A DNA stretch of 64,000 nt from Papio anubis (GCF_008728515.1 NC_044976.1:215327467-215391466), one strand, 5' to 3'; shown: positions 22,526-35,700, counted from the first letter of the stretch. Notes: generated by a model from the letters alone, not told the origin. Translations and numbers: made by a program.

Positions 22526-23117
22526 CTTGTCAGAGGGTAAGCACTTTCATAAGACACTATTCGAAACCAGGTGTTCAATATCCATGAGACTGTCAACGGG
22601 TGTCAGGGACAAGAACCATCCTAGGAGGTTATATGAAAGCAGGGCCAGCGTGGGGGTGACATAAGGGTGAGGAAGGAGGGACTTTTTCATACTCTAGACA
22701 TCTCCCTGGAGACTCTTACGTGCCCGTTGAAGGAGGCTTATACAACGACCCCATGAGAGCCACTGCCAGAGTCAGCCTGTGTTTCTGGGAAGAAGAAACA
22801 TCACTCAAGTGCGCCAGGGCAGGAAAAAAAGGTTGGAGGGCACTACGAGCCGCAGAAAACAGATCCTGAGGCTCTCCTTCTCAGGCTGAGGCGTGGGTGT
22901 GTGGATGAGGAGAGGGGAGCACTTCTGTCTGTGTAACTCGGCTTTGCGGGCCTCTGTGTGTATGTGCTGTGCCTATGTGTGATATAGTAGAATGGTTTTT
23001 AAAAGGACACCATAGGTGCACTTTTTTTTTTTTTTTAAAGGAAATCCTAAATACATCCCTAGCTCTCTGTACACAGAGGACGGAGGAGATAAAATGCTCT
23101 TAAGACGGTAAACAACA

Positions 23118-23425
23118 GGCTAGGTGTGGTGGCTCATGCCTGTAATCCCAGCACTTTGGGAGGCTGAGACAGGAGGATCACCTGAGGTCAGGAGTTTGAG
23201 ACCAGCCTGGCCAACATGACAAAACCTCGTCTCTACTAAAAATACAAAAACTAGCTGAGTCTGGTGGCGCGTGCCTGTAATCCCAGCTACTTGGAAGGCT
23301 GAGGCAGGAGAATTGCTCAAACCTGGGAGGTGGAGGTTGCAGTGAGCCGAGACCATGCCACTGCACTCCAGCCTGGACAACAGAGCAAGACTCCGCCTCA
23401 AGAAAAAAGAAAAAAAGAAGAAGAA
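23118..23425 (+). mobile_element. AluS with target-site duplication
   Basis: It starts ggctaggtgtggtggctcat and ends in an A-rich, GAA-containing tail. It is flanked by ggtaaacaaca (23107-23117) and ggtaaaacaaca (23426-23437), the expected duplication. Confidence 0.95.
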
Positions 23426-23650
23426 GGTAAAACAACAGTCTCCCTCCGAATGCCTGCTCTAAGTCCATCGTCATCTCCTAAAAATCACCTCAGTCTCCTG
23501 TTCCAAAGCCTTCCGCAACTTCCCACGGCCTCCCAGATCAAGCTTACCCGTTAGATCTTGGCCGTCGTGGCCATTCCTGAGTGAATATTCCAGTTTTACA
23601 TTTCACAACTGGCAGCTTAAACCCTAGACCTAAGCTTGCTAGTCTCTATG

Positions 23651-24087
23651 GTAAGCAGAATAATGGATCCCCAAAGATGTCCACGTCCTGCTCTCCAAAA
23701 CCTGTGAATATGTTTGGTCACACTGCAAAGGGGAACTGAGTTGTAGACGAGATTAAGGTTGCTCATCAGCTGACCTTAAAATAGCTGAGAGTTCCCTGGA
23801 CTTGCCCGGTGGGTCCAGTCTAATTACAAGGGTCCTTAGAAGTAGAAGAGGGAGGCAAACGAGGAGGTCGGGGGATATGCTGTGTAACCAGAGGCTGGCA
23901 AAGGCAAGGAACCCAGTCCCCTGGAGCTTCCAGAAAGGACAACAGCCATGCCCACACCTTGATTTTGGCCCACTGAGACTTGGGTCAGGCTTCCAGCCTA
24001 CAGAACTCTAAAATAATCAATCGGAGCTGTTTTAAGATGCTGTATTTATGATCAATTGTTGCAGCAGCTATAGAAAATGTGGTCCCT
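23651..24087 (+). mobile_element. MaLR-type (MLT1-like) solo LTR
   Basis: Modules gtaagcagaataatggatcc, aaagatgtccacgtcctg, gacaccttgattttggcc-like text and the end ttgttgcagcagctatagaa match a common mammalian LTR. Its last bases are separated by the AluY inserted at 24088. The exact subfamily is uncertain. Confidence 0.6.
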
Positions 24088-24397
24088 GGCCGGGCGCGGT
24101 GGCTCAAACCTGTAATCCCAGCACTTTGGGAGGCCGAGACAGGTGGATCACGAGGTCAGGAGATCGAGACCATCCTGGCTAACACGGTGAAACCCCGTCT
24201 CTACTAAAAATACAAAAAATTAGCCGGGCGAGGTGGCGGGCGCCTGTAGTCCCAGCTGCTCAGGAGGCTGAGGCAGGAGAATGGTGTAAACCCAGGAGGC
24301 GGAGCTTGCAGTGAGCTGAGATCCGGCCACTGCACTCCAGCCTGGGGGACAGAGCGAGACTCTGTCTCAAAAAAAAAAAGAAAAAAAAAAGAAGAAA
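24088..24397 (+). mobile_element. AluY, Old World monkey subfamily type
   Basis: Near-intact Alu with a perfect 16-bp target duplication, agaaaatgtggtccct, at 24072-24087 and 24398-24413. It carries ccgggcgaggtggcgggc and gctgagatccggccactgc, which I recognise from cercopithecoid AluYR-type copies. It is therefore a lineage-specific insertion. Confidence 0.95.
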
Positions 24398-24484
24398 AGA
24401 AAATGTGGTCCCTAACATACCTTCCGCTCTTCTGGCCACTGGGGCTGTTTGTGCCTGGCCCTCTCTGTACCTGAAATTAGTCAG

Positions 24485-24895
24485 TCAGATCACTCATTTA
24501 TTCCATTAACACTTACTGAGTACCTAACCAGGCACTGTTCTAGGCAGTGGGGATAGAGCAGTACATAAATCAGATAATCATCATGTTCACACTGAAGAGG
24601 CAGGGTGGAACACACAGTAAGAGAAGATACACACCTGCGCGCACACACACGCACACACACACATTTTGTTGGGGGAAAAACAGGGAAGAGGCATGGGGAA
24701 TATTGGCACCAAGGAGTTCATTTTAAACAGCATGATTGGGGCAGGTCTCACTAAGATGGTATTTGAGTAAAGCTCTAAAGGAGGTGGAGGTGTAGGAGAC
24801 AGGAGTTCCACGGAGCAGGGAGGGCAAGTGCAGAGGCAGAAGAATGCCTGAATATTCCAGGAACAATAGAGGCCAGTGTGGCCAGAGTTTGTGGA
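24485..24895 (-). repeat. L2 fragment with embedded CA microsatellite
   Basis: Antisense L2 3' end: cactcatttattccattaac, gagtacctaaccaggcactg, gtggggatagagcagtacat; later aggagacaggagttccacgg. A (CA)n tract at about 24632-24663 interrupts it. Confidence 0.6.
24632..24663 (+). repeat. (CA)n microsatellite
   Basis: Interrupted CA run with cgcg and cgca variants; potentially polymorphic. Confidence 0.85.
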
Positions 24896-24914
24896 CTGCA
24901 GTGTGTGTGCATGT

Positions 24915-25045
24915 CCTGTCTTCCCCACTTAATCGTCAACTCTTTAGAGCTGAATATAGGTCTTCTTCTTCTTTGATCCGGCCTCTCCCAAATATCCAGC
25001 ACGTAACCAACGCTCTGCTGAATGTCTCTAGAATGGATCTGGAGG
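24915..25045 (+). repeat. L2 3' end, opposite orientation to its neighbour
   Basis: The segment cttccccacttaatcgtcaa through tccagcacgtaacc and tgctgaatgtc resembles a sense L2 terminus. With the element to its left it makes a head-to-head L2 pair. Confidence 0.45.
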
Positions 25046-25089
25046 AAGTGAACTGACTTGGTAATGATTTGATGTCTCTGGTGTTTATT

Positions 25090-25266
25090 CCAGTTATTCC
25101 TCACTACATCTTTGAAAGGCATCAATACCTGTAAATTTACAAATGAGGCGCAAGATAGTCCTGAAGGTTACATAATTGGTCCAAATGTCCTCCTACCCCT
25201 GATTACCAGAGGTAGGATTCAAACCCAGGTCTGGCTGGCTCCAGTGCCCATTGTCTTTCTACTACC
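25090..25266 (-). repeat. MIR fragment
   Basis: Reverse MIR: tttacaaatgaggcgcaaga, gaaggttacataattggtcc, ggattcaaacccaggtctgg. Confidence 0.65.
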
Positions 25267-26279
25267 TTCATGCTTAAATTTTGTTTGTTTCTCTCCTGGA
25301 CTTGCTTAAAAGGTGAAACTCATGTCTGAGTTAATACATTCAAAGTATCTTCACCCATGTTTCCTAAGCTCTTCCTAGTACTAGCACTTTAAAGAGGAGA
25401 GTAAAATCCTCCAACAAAGAACCCACAGCAGATCTCGTATTCTTCTACCAAGCAGGGTGAGACCACAGCCTAGGGCAGAACAATTTCATATGGGAATTAT
25501 AGTCACAACTACATTTGCCACCAGTGAACATAATCTGATTAGCTGTTCTTTCAGGTTGACCCTAAGCCTTTATTTGCTTAACAGAAGAGCAAGCAGGCTT
25601 TGAAACTGCTCCTAAACATTTAGAAACGATACCTCTGAGAGCATTTTACCCTGGAGCTAGACAAAGTCACACTCACGAACAGCTATCACCTCCCTGCAGT
25701 GTTCCACTACGGTGACTGCCTCTCAGGTTCCAGCTTCCCCTGACCCTACCCATCCACTGTGGCTGCTACTCACAATTACGTCTACACTGGGTCTGTCTCA
25801 TCTCCCCTCTCTCCACCCCGGGCCGGAGGAAAACGTTCAGTTGCACAGGTGTATCAATAGGGCATGTGTACAGAAACAGAAAAACTACTTAGGGAAGCAT
25901 AATTTAAATCTTCTACTTTTCTGATTTGCAAATAGGAGAGTAAATTACTATGTTTTTTATCACAGTCCCTGAGGTATAAAATTAGTAAATTTATATCCTT
26001 ATTTTCATTATTTCTTATCCAAACGCAAGGACACTTGATATAATTCAGGTCAAAGTTATTCAGGAAAACAAAAATCTCTTTGAATTTTACTTTTACCGCG
26101 TAAAAGGAGCTTGAATGGGTGAGTCCTGACATTTTTTTTTAGGGGATAGAAATACTCATTTTACATTCATTTAAACATCAAATATACTATTGCTGAATTT
26201 TCTACAAATGCTAAAAAGAATTCAGCCTAGAAGCAGAAGGATTCCTAAGAAAGTTGGCTTTCCTGGGAAATGACTGAGA

Positions 26280-26400
26280 GAATTAAGAACCTGCTGGTTC
26301 CAGCACTGGTGGCATCTCTGCCCTGACCCACTGCATGACCCCGGACAAACCTTCCTTCTCCTGGCGCTCAGCTTCCTCGCCTGAGAAGGAGCAGCTGGTC
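26280..26400 (+). repeat. MIR fragment
   Basis: Sense MIR-like text: ccactgcatgaccccggaca, ccttccttctcctggcgctc, agcttcctcgcctgagaagg. Its right end forms part of the 103-bp tandem duplication. Confidence 0.45.
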
Positions 26401-26572
26401 TAGGTGGCCACTGTGGAACCACGCTAGTGATCGCAGCAGTGCAGAGCCAGTCTAGCTCCACCTCCGGCCCTCAGCTTCCTCGCCTGAGAAGGAGCAGCTG
26501 GTCTAGGTGGCCGCTATGGAACCACTCTAGTGATCGCAGCAGTGCAGAGCCAGTCTAGCTCCACCTCCGGCG
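26367..26572 (+). repeat. 103-bp tandem duplication
   Basis: Two adjacent copies (26367-26469 and 26470-26572) beginning ctcagcttcctcgcctgaga differ at only a few bases (for example ccactgtgg versus ccgctatgg), so the duplication is fairly recent. Confidence 0.92.
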
Positions 26573-26699
26573 ACCACTCTTTTGCACAGCCCCAGAGAAG
26601 TCCTTCAATTTAAACAGTACAATCGTGGAGATAGTTCATTTCAGGCAGAACTGTGCTGCTGTTCTCAGGTAAGAACGAGTCTCATTTCTCCATTCTCTC

Positions 26700-27180
26700 T
26701 CTGACCGCACAAGACCCTTGAACACTGCCATCCCGATTCACTCACCCCGTTCTCTCCCCTCACAGCTCCACCCCAAAATCCTACCCACGCCCGTCTCTGA
26801 CTGCACTGCACCCACTCTTCCAGCTAAAATCGCTGTCCTGTGGCTTCTGTCAGGACTCGGAACGTGGTTTCCGCCGTTTCCTCGGCTCACCACTCCATTT
26901 AACTCTCTGGCTTTCTTCCCGTTTGTCCTTTTGGGACACAGCCCCTGAGGTCGTCTATCAGGAAACCTTCTCTGGTTCTGCCTTCTGGGTTAGCCTGGCC
27001 CTCCAGGCCCCTCTGCACACTCCCTAGCCCTGAGCTGACATGAATGATCTCCTGGGCTGCCTCCCAGGTATCCTGGGAAGGCCCTGAGGGGCCGGGACCT
27101 CATCACAGCTGTATTCCCAGTGCCCGCAAGGTAAATCACTCAGTAGATATTTGGTGATGGAGTGAATGAGAAGTGGGTCT
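26700..27180 (+). repeat. L2 fragment reaching the 3' end
   Basis: Cysteine/proline-type pyrimidine-rich L2 text ends in tgtattcccagtgcccgcaa and gatatttggtgatggagtga, the L2 terminus. Confidence 0.55.
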
Positions 27181-29747
27181 TCCACAACCCATGGGTGACA
27201 GTATCACAAGAATAAAATACCTCAACTCCACCACGACAAAGGGAATCCCAACCAAGACAACAGGTTGTTCTTTTCACAGCACACGTCTACCTTGACTCTA
27301 ATATTACCACACTAAGATCAGATACGTTTCCACTGCAGCTGTGCGTATTTGTCAACTACTATAGCTGGCATTGGTCATCTTTTAGAGGCTAAGTGTGACA
27401 CCCTCCCCCAGTGTAGGAAACCCCACGCTGACTCCGGACCCAGGCTTTCTGACAGTCGCATCAAGGGTTATTTGGGGGAGTGGGCTCGGTTACCTCTCCT
27501 GGCTTCTACCTCAAACACCATCCTGAGTCTCTAACAGCGCTCTTGGCCCAGAGGTCCCTGGCTCCATCTATCCCTGGATGAATCAGTGAGGCCACCTACA
27601 TTCCTTCATCCATAGCTGCTGAATCAATACCCTGGGATCATTTCCTTCACTGTAAAAATAGGTACCAGATGATATGAGATCATCTCACCACCACATAAAA
27701 GGGTATCACTCAACACGGTTATATTCAATTGGCCAGACACTTCCTTTGGGTTTCAGAGTAGGAATTTTACCTGCCAGATACCAGTAGTCGCTGTGAATAA
27801 CAAAGATACGTTTCTTCCATAGGGAAAGTTTGAAGTCCAGCCAGGCTAGCTGAGTATAAACTCGGGAAAGTGGCCACTGGCTCTGTCAGGTTAAACATCA
27901 CACCAATCCACCCAGACCCACCTTGCAGCTCGAACACTCGAACAGATGTGTTCACTTAGCTTACAAGCGTTTGATGTTGCAACTTACGCTGGGCCAATTT
28001 CAGATGGTTCTCATTAAAAAGAAGAGGAACAGCAGAAAGGTAATCTGCTTCCCAGTACTTCCTGTTATCCAGGACTCATACAAACTCTAATTAGCTTGAA
28101 AAGAGATGGCGTACAGGATGGAAAATAAAATTAATTAACACTTATAAACTTTTCCAGTAATTCAATAATTCGTGTCTTAAAAGGAAGAAAGGTTTTTAGT
28201 TTTTAAAGTAGAATGAGGTTCAAATACATTGTCTGCACTCAGGAGAGAGATTGGAAAGTCCTGAAATTCAAAATTATGAGGTAATTTGCAGTGTCTTTGA
28301 CTGAGGTAGTCTGGTTGGGGCAATATACTGGGACTAGATTAATATACATCATTCAAGAACCTTTATGATTAACAGAAAACATCTTTGCTGGAACCAATTT
28401 CCACCTCCTTTGGCAAAAACAACTGAAAGCAGTTCAGATGTAACTGGAGGGGAAAACTGTCTCTTGATAAAGTGGAAAAATAGTGGCTAAAAATAGAGCA
28501 TTCACTGTATCAACTACAGACCAGGCAGCCGGCATTATGGGCTGAGGAATAAGGAAAAGGAAGGAGTGTTCTCAGGTGGAAGCACGATCAAATTGCAGTA
28601 TGTTCTAATTAGCAATTAATCAGCAAATGTACACAATGATTAACAGAACTTAGTGAAAAAGAATGCCGGGCTTGGAACCATAAGATGTGGAACTGAATCC
28701 CTACTGCATATCCCTGCTGCATAGCTGTGTAGTCTTGGCAAGTCCTTCAACTGTCCTGAGGCCGAATTTCTTCAGTGGCAACAATTTTCTAAGGAGATGC
28801 ACCTTCTCATCCTTTCCTCTGCACCCTCTAGAGTTCCTTATATCCTAAATGTCACAGTGGCCCGAGTTTTCAATCCCCAGCCAACAGGAGGCTGACTAGA
28901 GTCAGCTGTGTTTGGTGGGAAGGAAAAAAACGGTGGAGGAGGGAGCACATTACAACGTAATCAAGAACCAACTATGCTGTGGCCCCACATCTCTGCACAT
29001 CCCAATCCCTTTGCCGGGAAGGCTCTTCCTCAACGTAGTCATCCAAGCAAACTTCTCTGATCCAACACAAACCACACCAGACAGCCTCTGACATCCACAG
29101 GCACAATCCCTGCGCACCTTCCACTGGCTTTCACGATGCGTGCTCTGCTGCCTGACGGCAGTGAGTGTAACTGTGATGCAGACGAAAAGCATGTCCTCCA
29201 GATGCTGTCATCAGTCCACAGATGAAGTAAAATTGGCTTTGAAAGGTTATTTTTTCATCTGTTTCATGAAATTGTGGGATCTCAGTGCCTTTAACAGATG
29301 TCCGCAAGCAGGACGTAGCAGGGCTTTGAATTCTGAGTCCAAGCAGCTGCTTGCATCCTCGCAAGAGCCCAAAGTTCCCGCCTCCTGCTGCTTCACCCAC
29401 CTCCCTGAGCCGGCCGACCCCAGGGTGGATGTCCTCCTCTCAGATGAGACGGCCGTCTCCCGTCGGGCAGCCCTGTCACTCCCTTGGATCCAACTGAGGA
29501 GCACTTGGGCAATCAGGGGCTGTGAACCCAGTCCAAACACAAATGCTCGTGGCGAGGAGAGAAATTCATGCAACAGCTGAAGCCACTGGCAGCTCTGTTC
29601 CATTCCACTTTACATTCCCACCGTCGCTGCCACCATTTGCCAAATGCCCATTTAGCTTTAGATCTCAGGCAGAAACAGGGCTCTCCTGCAACTACACATT
29701 TCTGCAAAGCCACACATTCAAACCAACTGCAGTTTCAAGGTTCAGTC
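27181..29747 (-). other. SMYD3: SMYD3 upstream intron segment
   Basis: Mostly unique sequence with a MIR at about 28665-28790 and a weak L2-like patch near 28960-29110. No exon is recognised. Confidence 0.5.
28665..28790 (+). repeat. MIR fragment
   Basis: Diverged sense MIR: cttggaaccataagatgtgg, catagctgtgtagtcttggc, aagtccttcaactgtcctga. Confidence 0.6.
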
Positions 29748-29987
29748 TCCAGCTACACAGAATTGCCAGAAGGAAGGGAATATTCCCTTTGTGGCTTCTG
29801 GGAAAGGGACCACAGCCTTGAAGGCAGGAAGTCAGAACTTCTAGAACCACAAAAGGCCTTTTCCAGCTACACAGAATTGCCAAAAGGAAGGGAATATTCC
29901 CTTTGTGGCTTCTGGGAAAGGGGCCACAGCCGTGAAGGTAGGAAGTCAGAACATCTAGAACCACAAAAGGCCTTTTCCAGCTACAGC
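29748..29987 (+). repeat. 114-bp tandem repeat, 2.1 copies
   Basis: Copies start tccagctacacagaattgcc at 29748 and 29862, with a partial third at 29976. The period is divisible by three, so a 177-codon open frame crossing it (29568-30101) contains a 38-residue tandem repeat; I do not regard this as a gene. Confidence 0.92.
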
Positions 29988-32900
29988 CTCAACACCTCCC
30001 CTCCCTTTGTGTGGGGTGTTCCCATCCCAGTGAATAAAACTGCTTCTCAGAGAAGTAAGCTCATGTGCTTACATAAAATCAAGTCAACCTGGAGAGAATA
30101 AAAACAGTATCTACACATTGAGGGCAGTTTGAAAGCCTACCTCTGTCAGTGGTGCTTGCTAAAAATGAGACTTTTGTAGAAAAGCCTTTTGTAGAAAACT
30201 AGCATGATGGGCTGATATACAAGGGCAGTTAAACACACATGAATACTTTTAGGAAGGAGACACTTGCTTGCACCCTCCCCCATACTGGAAAGATACGTTC
30301 CTGATATAATAACATATAATGGGGATTGGATGATGCAGAGGGCTATGAGCTCCACTTGCAAGTGTATATTCGGACAAATTCTTTTCACATCTGTAGAGAG
30401 ACTACCAAATGGACGGCTTAGGCTGCTGTAAGGCCATACTCACGACTCCTACCAAAGTCCTGCCAATACTGTTGTGTAAACACTACCAGGTGGGAGGTTT
30501 GAGATTCTAGGAAAAATGCAAAGATTTTGTGAGAAAACTGTTCTCCTGACAATAGCCATTAAGATAAAGTACATCTCCAAATTTCTGGGTAAGTTTTGTT
30601 GTAATGAAGACCAAAGCCGTAGCCCTCATCTCCTTTAATCTGCCAAATCTCCATCTTTTATATTTTCTTCTTTGGGGACAGATGCTCTCATTCTCCTCTG
30701 CAAACAGTTAAAAATGCTTTAAGCTGCAGCAGAACAGATTCAAGTGAGGTTTAAGGGGCAGGGTCCTGATAGCAAAGGTTAGGATAACCTAGATGTGGTC
30801 ACTCCAGAGACATTCAAACATAGCATGAATGATAGCTCGACTTGGGTTCTGTGCTGCTGGCATGTAAGACTGTGTGACAGGCAGCACTATGAACATGGAA
30901 CTAAGGAGGCCGGACCTGGTCCCAGCTCTGCCACTGGCCAGCTGTGAGGCCTGGAGTCTAACAGTGCCTCCTGGCTCAGCTTGCCCAGGTGAGAACTTCG
31001 TCAGGGTTACCATCGAGATGGAAACGAATCCTTCCACTCCATTAGTTGCCTATGTCTAAAGTGTATGTTGTCCATGAAAAGAGACCTGAAATTCTGATAG
31101 GAGAGTTGCTGGGGTTTGTGATTGTGCAACAAATTGTAAACCCCTTTGTTCTGATTTGTACCTCCTTCCCTCTATTTTAAACTGAGTTTTCTCATATATA
31201 AACAACCCCAGCCATAGCACAGAGTCTACAGGACCAAAGACAACACTCAACATGGTGCTACCTTCTGCCAAACCAAGAATTTAACAATGGTTACTTAATT
31301 CACATATTCCCTCTAACATTTGTATGTATAATGATTACAGGCAATATTCCAAGCTTGGGTAAACATGGTATTTGCTTATCTGCTAAAGCAAGCACATCAG
31401 ATTATTTCATCTGTGGTTCTGAATTAAAGGAATAGGTTAGCTGGGGTCCACAATGACAGCTTCATACAACGAGTCCCTGGGACACAAGTCTAGACATAGT
31501 TTTTTAGGAGGTAATCTTAGGGGTCATCTAAAGAAATGATTTAATTTGACATTAGAACCTTTCTCTTAACATCAGTTAATGGAGGGTTCCATAGCTTCCC
31601 CAAGTCTTCAGAGTTGGGCTGCAGAAATTACACAGTTTTACAAACACTTCATAAGGCAGCACTGAAATCCTCAGACCATGTGTCAAATAAGTCAGAAGTT
31701 CAAAAGAAACATATCACTGAGGGAAATAATTAATCTCTCAGCCTTTAAAAAAAAAAATCTAGAATTGTATTTTGTACCTCAGTGGAAAAAAAGCCAGTGT
31801 TCCTTCAATTATTCTAAAACAAACAAAAAATTCCATAGTCTGTGAATTAATCCATACAGAGATCTGTCCCTGGAAGCTGAAGGGGGGGTCACCCCAGAGG
31901 GCAATCACTTGGCCTAAAGGCCTGGTGAGGAGAACACTACTTTTGAAAGTTTGGGAGGAGACGGGGGTGACCAGATTCCATGGTACAGCTCTTTTGGCCC
32001 CCCCGCATATCCATGAGAGAGACTACACAGAATCACCAGGACTCAGATGCTCTTGCAAGCAACTTTGCGGCCCGTGGAAGTGAAGTGCCGGCAGACGGCA
32101 CGGTGAGCCTCTTCCTGGCACGCCACCAACAGAAAGCACATGTCTGCGTTTTCGATTCCAGTAAACTCCAGGCTGGCCCTCAGCCAGAGGACCTCTTTGT
32201 AATGTCAAAGATAAAAGTACTGGCCGTGTTTGGCACCCTGCCTCCACCTCCATTCTCTTGTAACCCTCTCATAAACCAAGCATGCATTACTGTTAACAGA
32301 GTCTTCCAGACAAAGGTCTGATGGAGCTTCATAAACATTACCAGATGGCGATCAGACAGGTCCCTACTTCACAGGAAGAAAAGGAGGGACAGGGAGGGGC
32401 GAGGGATTCCACTCAGGACATGCTGGATATTATGGGGAAAGCTGGACACAGATACTCAGATACACACTCAGAGTACTCTCGCTACCAGAGAACTGCTCAC
32501 TGAGCCACCCGAGTCGTGCACATCCTCCATTAGAACCTGGCATGTGGACATCAAACCTCAAATCTGTCCCCAACAGTATCGGTATCATCTTTGTATTGTT
32601 AGCTGATGAAGTTTCTAAATTTTGGATGTTCAAAATGGCTTTTTGGGTATACGAGATGATGTAATTCTTTCTTCTCATACCCCTAATATTCTTCCTCTTG
32701 CCCAAGGGCATGCGACGATGCCAGTCACAGAAGATTTAGGAAATGATTACCTTTTGATGAGTTTTTGTTTTCATTTTGTGTCACATTCATTGTGGGCCAA
32801 AATTATACAGCCCCAGCTGTTTGCCTTTACCATTTCTGTTTTACCCTCCATTGAACTTTGCAGACTGCTCTGAAAGTAAGATTTTTAAGGTTTCTAAATG

Positions 32901-33294
32901 CTTACCAACTCAAGGATTTCTTTTCTGGAGGTAAACAAAATTAAAAATCCCTCTTGCTCTGTGCAAGAACAAGGGGTACCCAGACCTTCATTCAGAGGAC
33001 TTAACATGTGCAAGTCTCAGTTCTTCATTGCCAGTGGAAGCTGGATTGCTCAGGATGTGCTTTTTAAAATATATTTCAGAGGCTTTAATTCACTCCAGAG
33101 GGCTGCAGAGGGCTGACTTCCTCCCCCATGCTACCAAGAGTGCACAAACACACAGATACCCACAGACATGCCCACATACACACACATCCCAGGAATATGC
33201 TTTAAGGGATACTGAGGGCCCCGACTTTCCCTCAAACTGCAGACCTGTTGTTCCCCCAGCTTTGGCTCTCCTTTTTGCTGTCAGGGCCTAGTAT
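29988..33294 (-). other. SMYD3: SMYD3 upstream intron, no recognised element
   Basis: Unique-looking sequence, only short unsupported open frames. A short CA-rich patch lies near 33140-33190. Confidence 0.5.
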
Positions 33295-33450
33295 GGTGGG
33301 TATATACTGAGAATCACGTGAAGAGCTGTTAAGAATACAGACCGGGTTCCATCAAGGCAAATGACAACAGCATCTCTTGGGGGCAGGCAGATATCGGTAT
33401 CTTGTCTAAGCTCCCCAGGTGATTCCAATGCACAGTCTGGGCCAAGGACC
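33295..33450 (+). mobile_element. MER5A-like hAT-Charlie DNA element
   Basis: It contains ctgagaatcacgtgaagagc, tgttaagaatacagaccggg, ccccaggtgattccaatgca and gggccaaggacca, the MER5 order. Confidence 0.65.
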
Positions 33451-33839
33451 ATCAGCGTGGCCTTTGCTGCCTCGGCCGTCGCTCGGAATCTCTGCCATCG
33501 TGCTGCCGCTTCTCGTGCTGACGTGGGTAAGACTTGCTGCAACTACTGATGGTTTTGCTTTTCTTTTTCATTGTCTGCTCAATCTACAGTTCTGTCTCCC
33601 ATGTTCTGTGCTTTTGCACAAATAGTTTATTTACAATAGCCACAAAAGTGACCAAGTCCGTGGCACTATGGGGAATAAATCTCGCACCCTTCAGGTGGTC
33701 TTTAGCTCCATAGATGACAACATCTCCCCAGTGCACCCCGGGGCAGGTATTGGATCTGAGAAGACACAGCTGAGATGTGGCCTCAGCTTACATTCCAGTG
33801 GCTGAAACGGCCAGATAAAAGTATCATTTCTAAATACCG

Positions 33840-35700
33840 CACGTGTTAACAGAGAGGTAAGCCCTGGGGCTATGGGAGCAGAGACAGAGCCCTTTGCCCA
33901 GCCAGGATTCAGGGAAAATGTCCTGAAGAAGAGGATGAGTGAGTCCAGGCTTGGAGGCTATGGAAGTATTAGCTGAGGGAAGAAGAGCAGGAAGGCCAGT
34001 CCAGAGAGAGAAAGAGGTCCATGGGGAGGCCACACTGGTGGGTGCTTCTGGTCTGCTCACACACGGCAGGGCGGTGCTGCGGAGACACGGAGGCACCCTG
34101 GCCCTCCGCTGCCCCACTGGGTCTGCAGTTACTTGCTGTTCAGAGGCTGCTTTTCCTGAGTTAGAGGCTCTTTCCGCCCTAAGCTGAAGGCCTTCTTCAG
34201 AATAAGCCCACAGACCCAAAAACAGAAAGCTGAATTAAACGGTTCATCGGGGGAAAGGGGCCAGAGCAAAGAACGAATTTGATCTCGTGTGGGCAACACG
34301 GAGACATGGGGAGATTTTTAAATATAATCACTGTGTTTTTCAAATATTTACCTGGAAAATACCCTGGCAGGTGGGAGGGACTGAAGGTGGAAGGCGTTAG
34401 GTAAATGTTTCAACAGTCCAGAAAGAGATGACATGAATCTGAATAAGGCGGTGGCCTTAGCAAGAGAGAGAGGAAGAGAGAGACTGAAGAGAAAAGGAAC
34501 AATTCAAGAGAGTGTAACAAGATGATAACCTGGAAGTAAGTCTGTGGAGAGTACAGGAGGATTCCAGGACAACTGCCATGCATCTGGCTTCAGTGACTAA
34601 GCGCATGGCGAAGCCTTGTGGTGAGATGGGGAATGTAGAAAGTGTTTAGCAAAGGGACGGTCGCTGTTAGACATGCTAATATAAGACGTCTGCAGAGAAC
34701 CCAGGTTGAGTTGCCCCAAAAGGAACGGGAAATATGAAACTAGACCCAGAAGACAAGCAAAAGTGAGAAGTGGCGATTTGGAAGTCAATGCCATGCAGGT
34801 AGAATCTGAAGATACAGGATAGAGGAAATCACCCGATCCAACAGGGCCCAAGCACTTCAGGGGCAAAGCGGGAGAAGGAAAGGAGGGCACAGAAACGAAA
34901 GGAGAGTCTTCCTAGGAGGAAGAAGGAAGGGACAGGGAGTGTGGAACTCAACAATGGCATCAATGGGGAACAGACTCAGAGGAGGCCACCGGATTTGAAA
35001 TCAGGGGCTCATTGAGGACATCAGAGAGAGCGCGATTCAGGGAATGATGGTGAAAGTCCATCCCTGGGAGGTAAGAGAAAACAAACAGGGTCATTAAGTG
35101 TGCGGGCGACTCAAGGGGTTTCACAAATTAAAGAGGAAACAATGGTTAGACGCAAACGCTGAGCTGGGAAACGAGTTTGTTTCTTCTAACAGGAAAGTGT
35201 GGGGAGGTTTATGCCACAGGGAAGGAGTCAGTGGACACGGAGAGGCAGACCCCAACAGATGTGGCAGCGAGGGGGGCGAGGTCCACCAGGAGGCAGGGGG
35301 TGGGGTCAAGAGCACAGGTGGTGGAAGCGGGTGGTGGGGACATGGCTTTGGCAAGGAGGTCCCCATTTCCTCTAAGAGGAAGAGAGAGAGTGGGTGCAGA
35401 TAAGTTGCGTCTGGAAGTCAGCAGGGTAGGAAGCTGGGATGGGCTTTATGCCTGATGGACCCTACTTTTTCCCTATCTACTGAAATCAAGAGACAACAGA
35501 GGCTTAGGAGGATGGGGCAGTGGTGAGGGTCTGGGAGTGCTATAGAGAACAGGTAAAGGGGCCAGCTGAGGACAACTTGGCCAGGAGGAAGCCCAGCTGA
35601 GAGAAGGCCAGGAGCAGCCCCAGCACCCCTCTGCAGGACCCTGTGATCATCACAGCACCACCGCATTACAGGGGCCTGAACCGCAGGAACACACTGTTGA
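33840..35700 (-). repeat. Probable ancient L2 block, antisense
   Basis: Purine-rich, diverged sequence resembles antisense L2 over a long stretch, for example gtttcaacagtccagaaaga, gctgttagacatgctaatat and tggaagtcaatgccatgcag followed by ggaaatcacccg. Open frames here have no known domain. The boundaries are rough. Confidence 0.4.

Noticed and set aside
29568..30101. 177-codon open frame with 38-residue repeat as a gene
   Set aside because: The openness comes from an in-frame tandem duplication; no start context, domain or transcript evidence.
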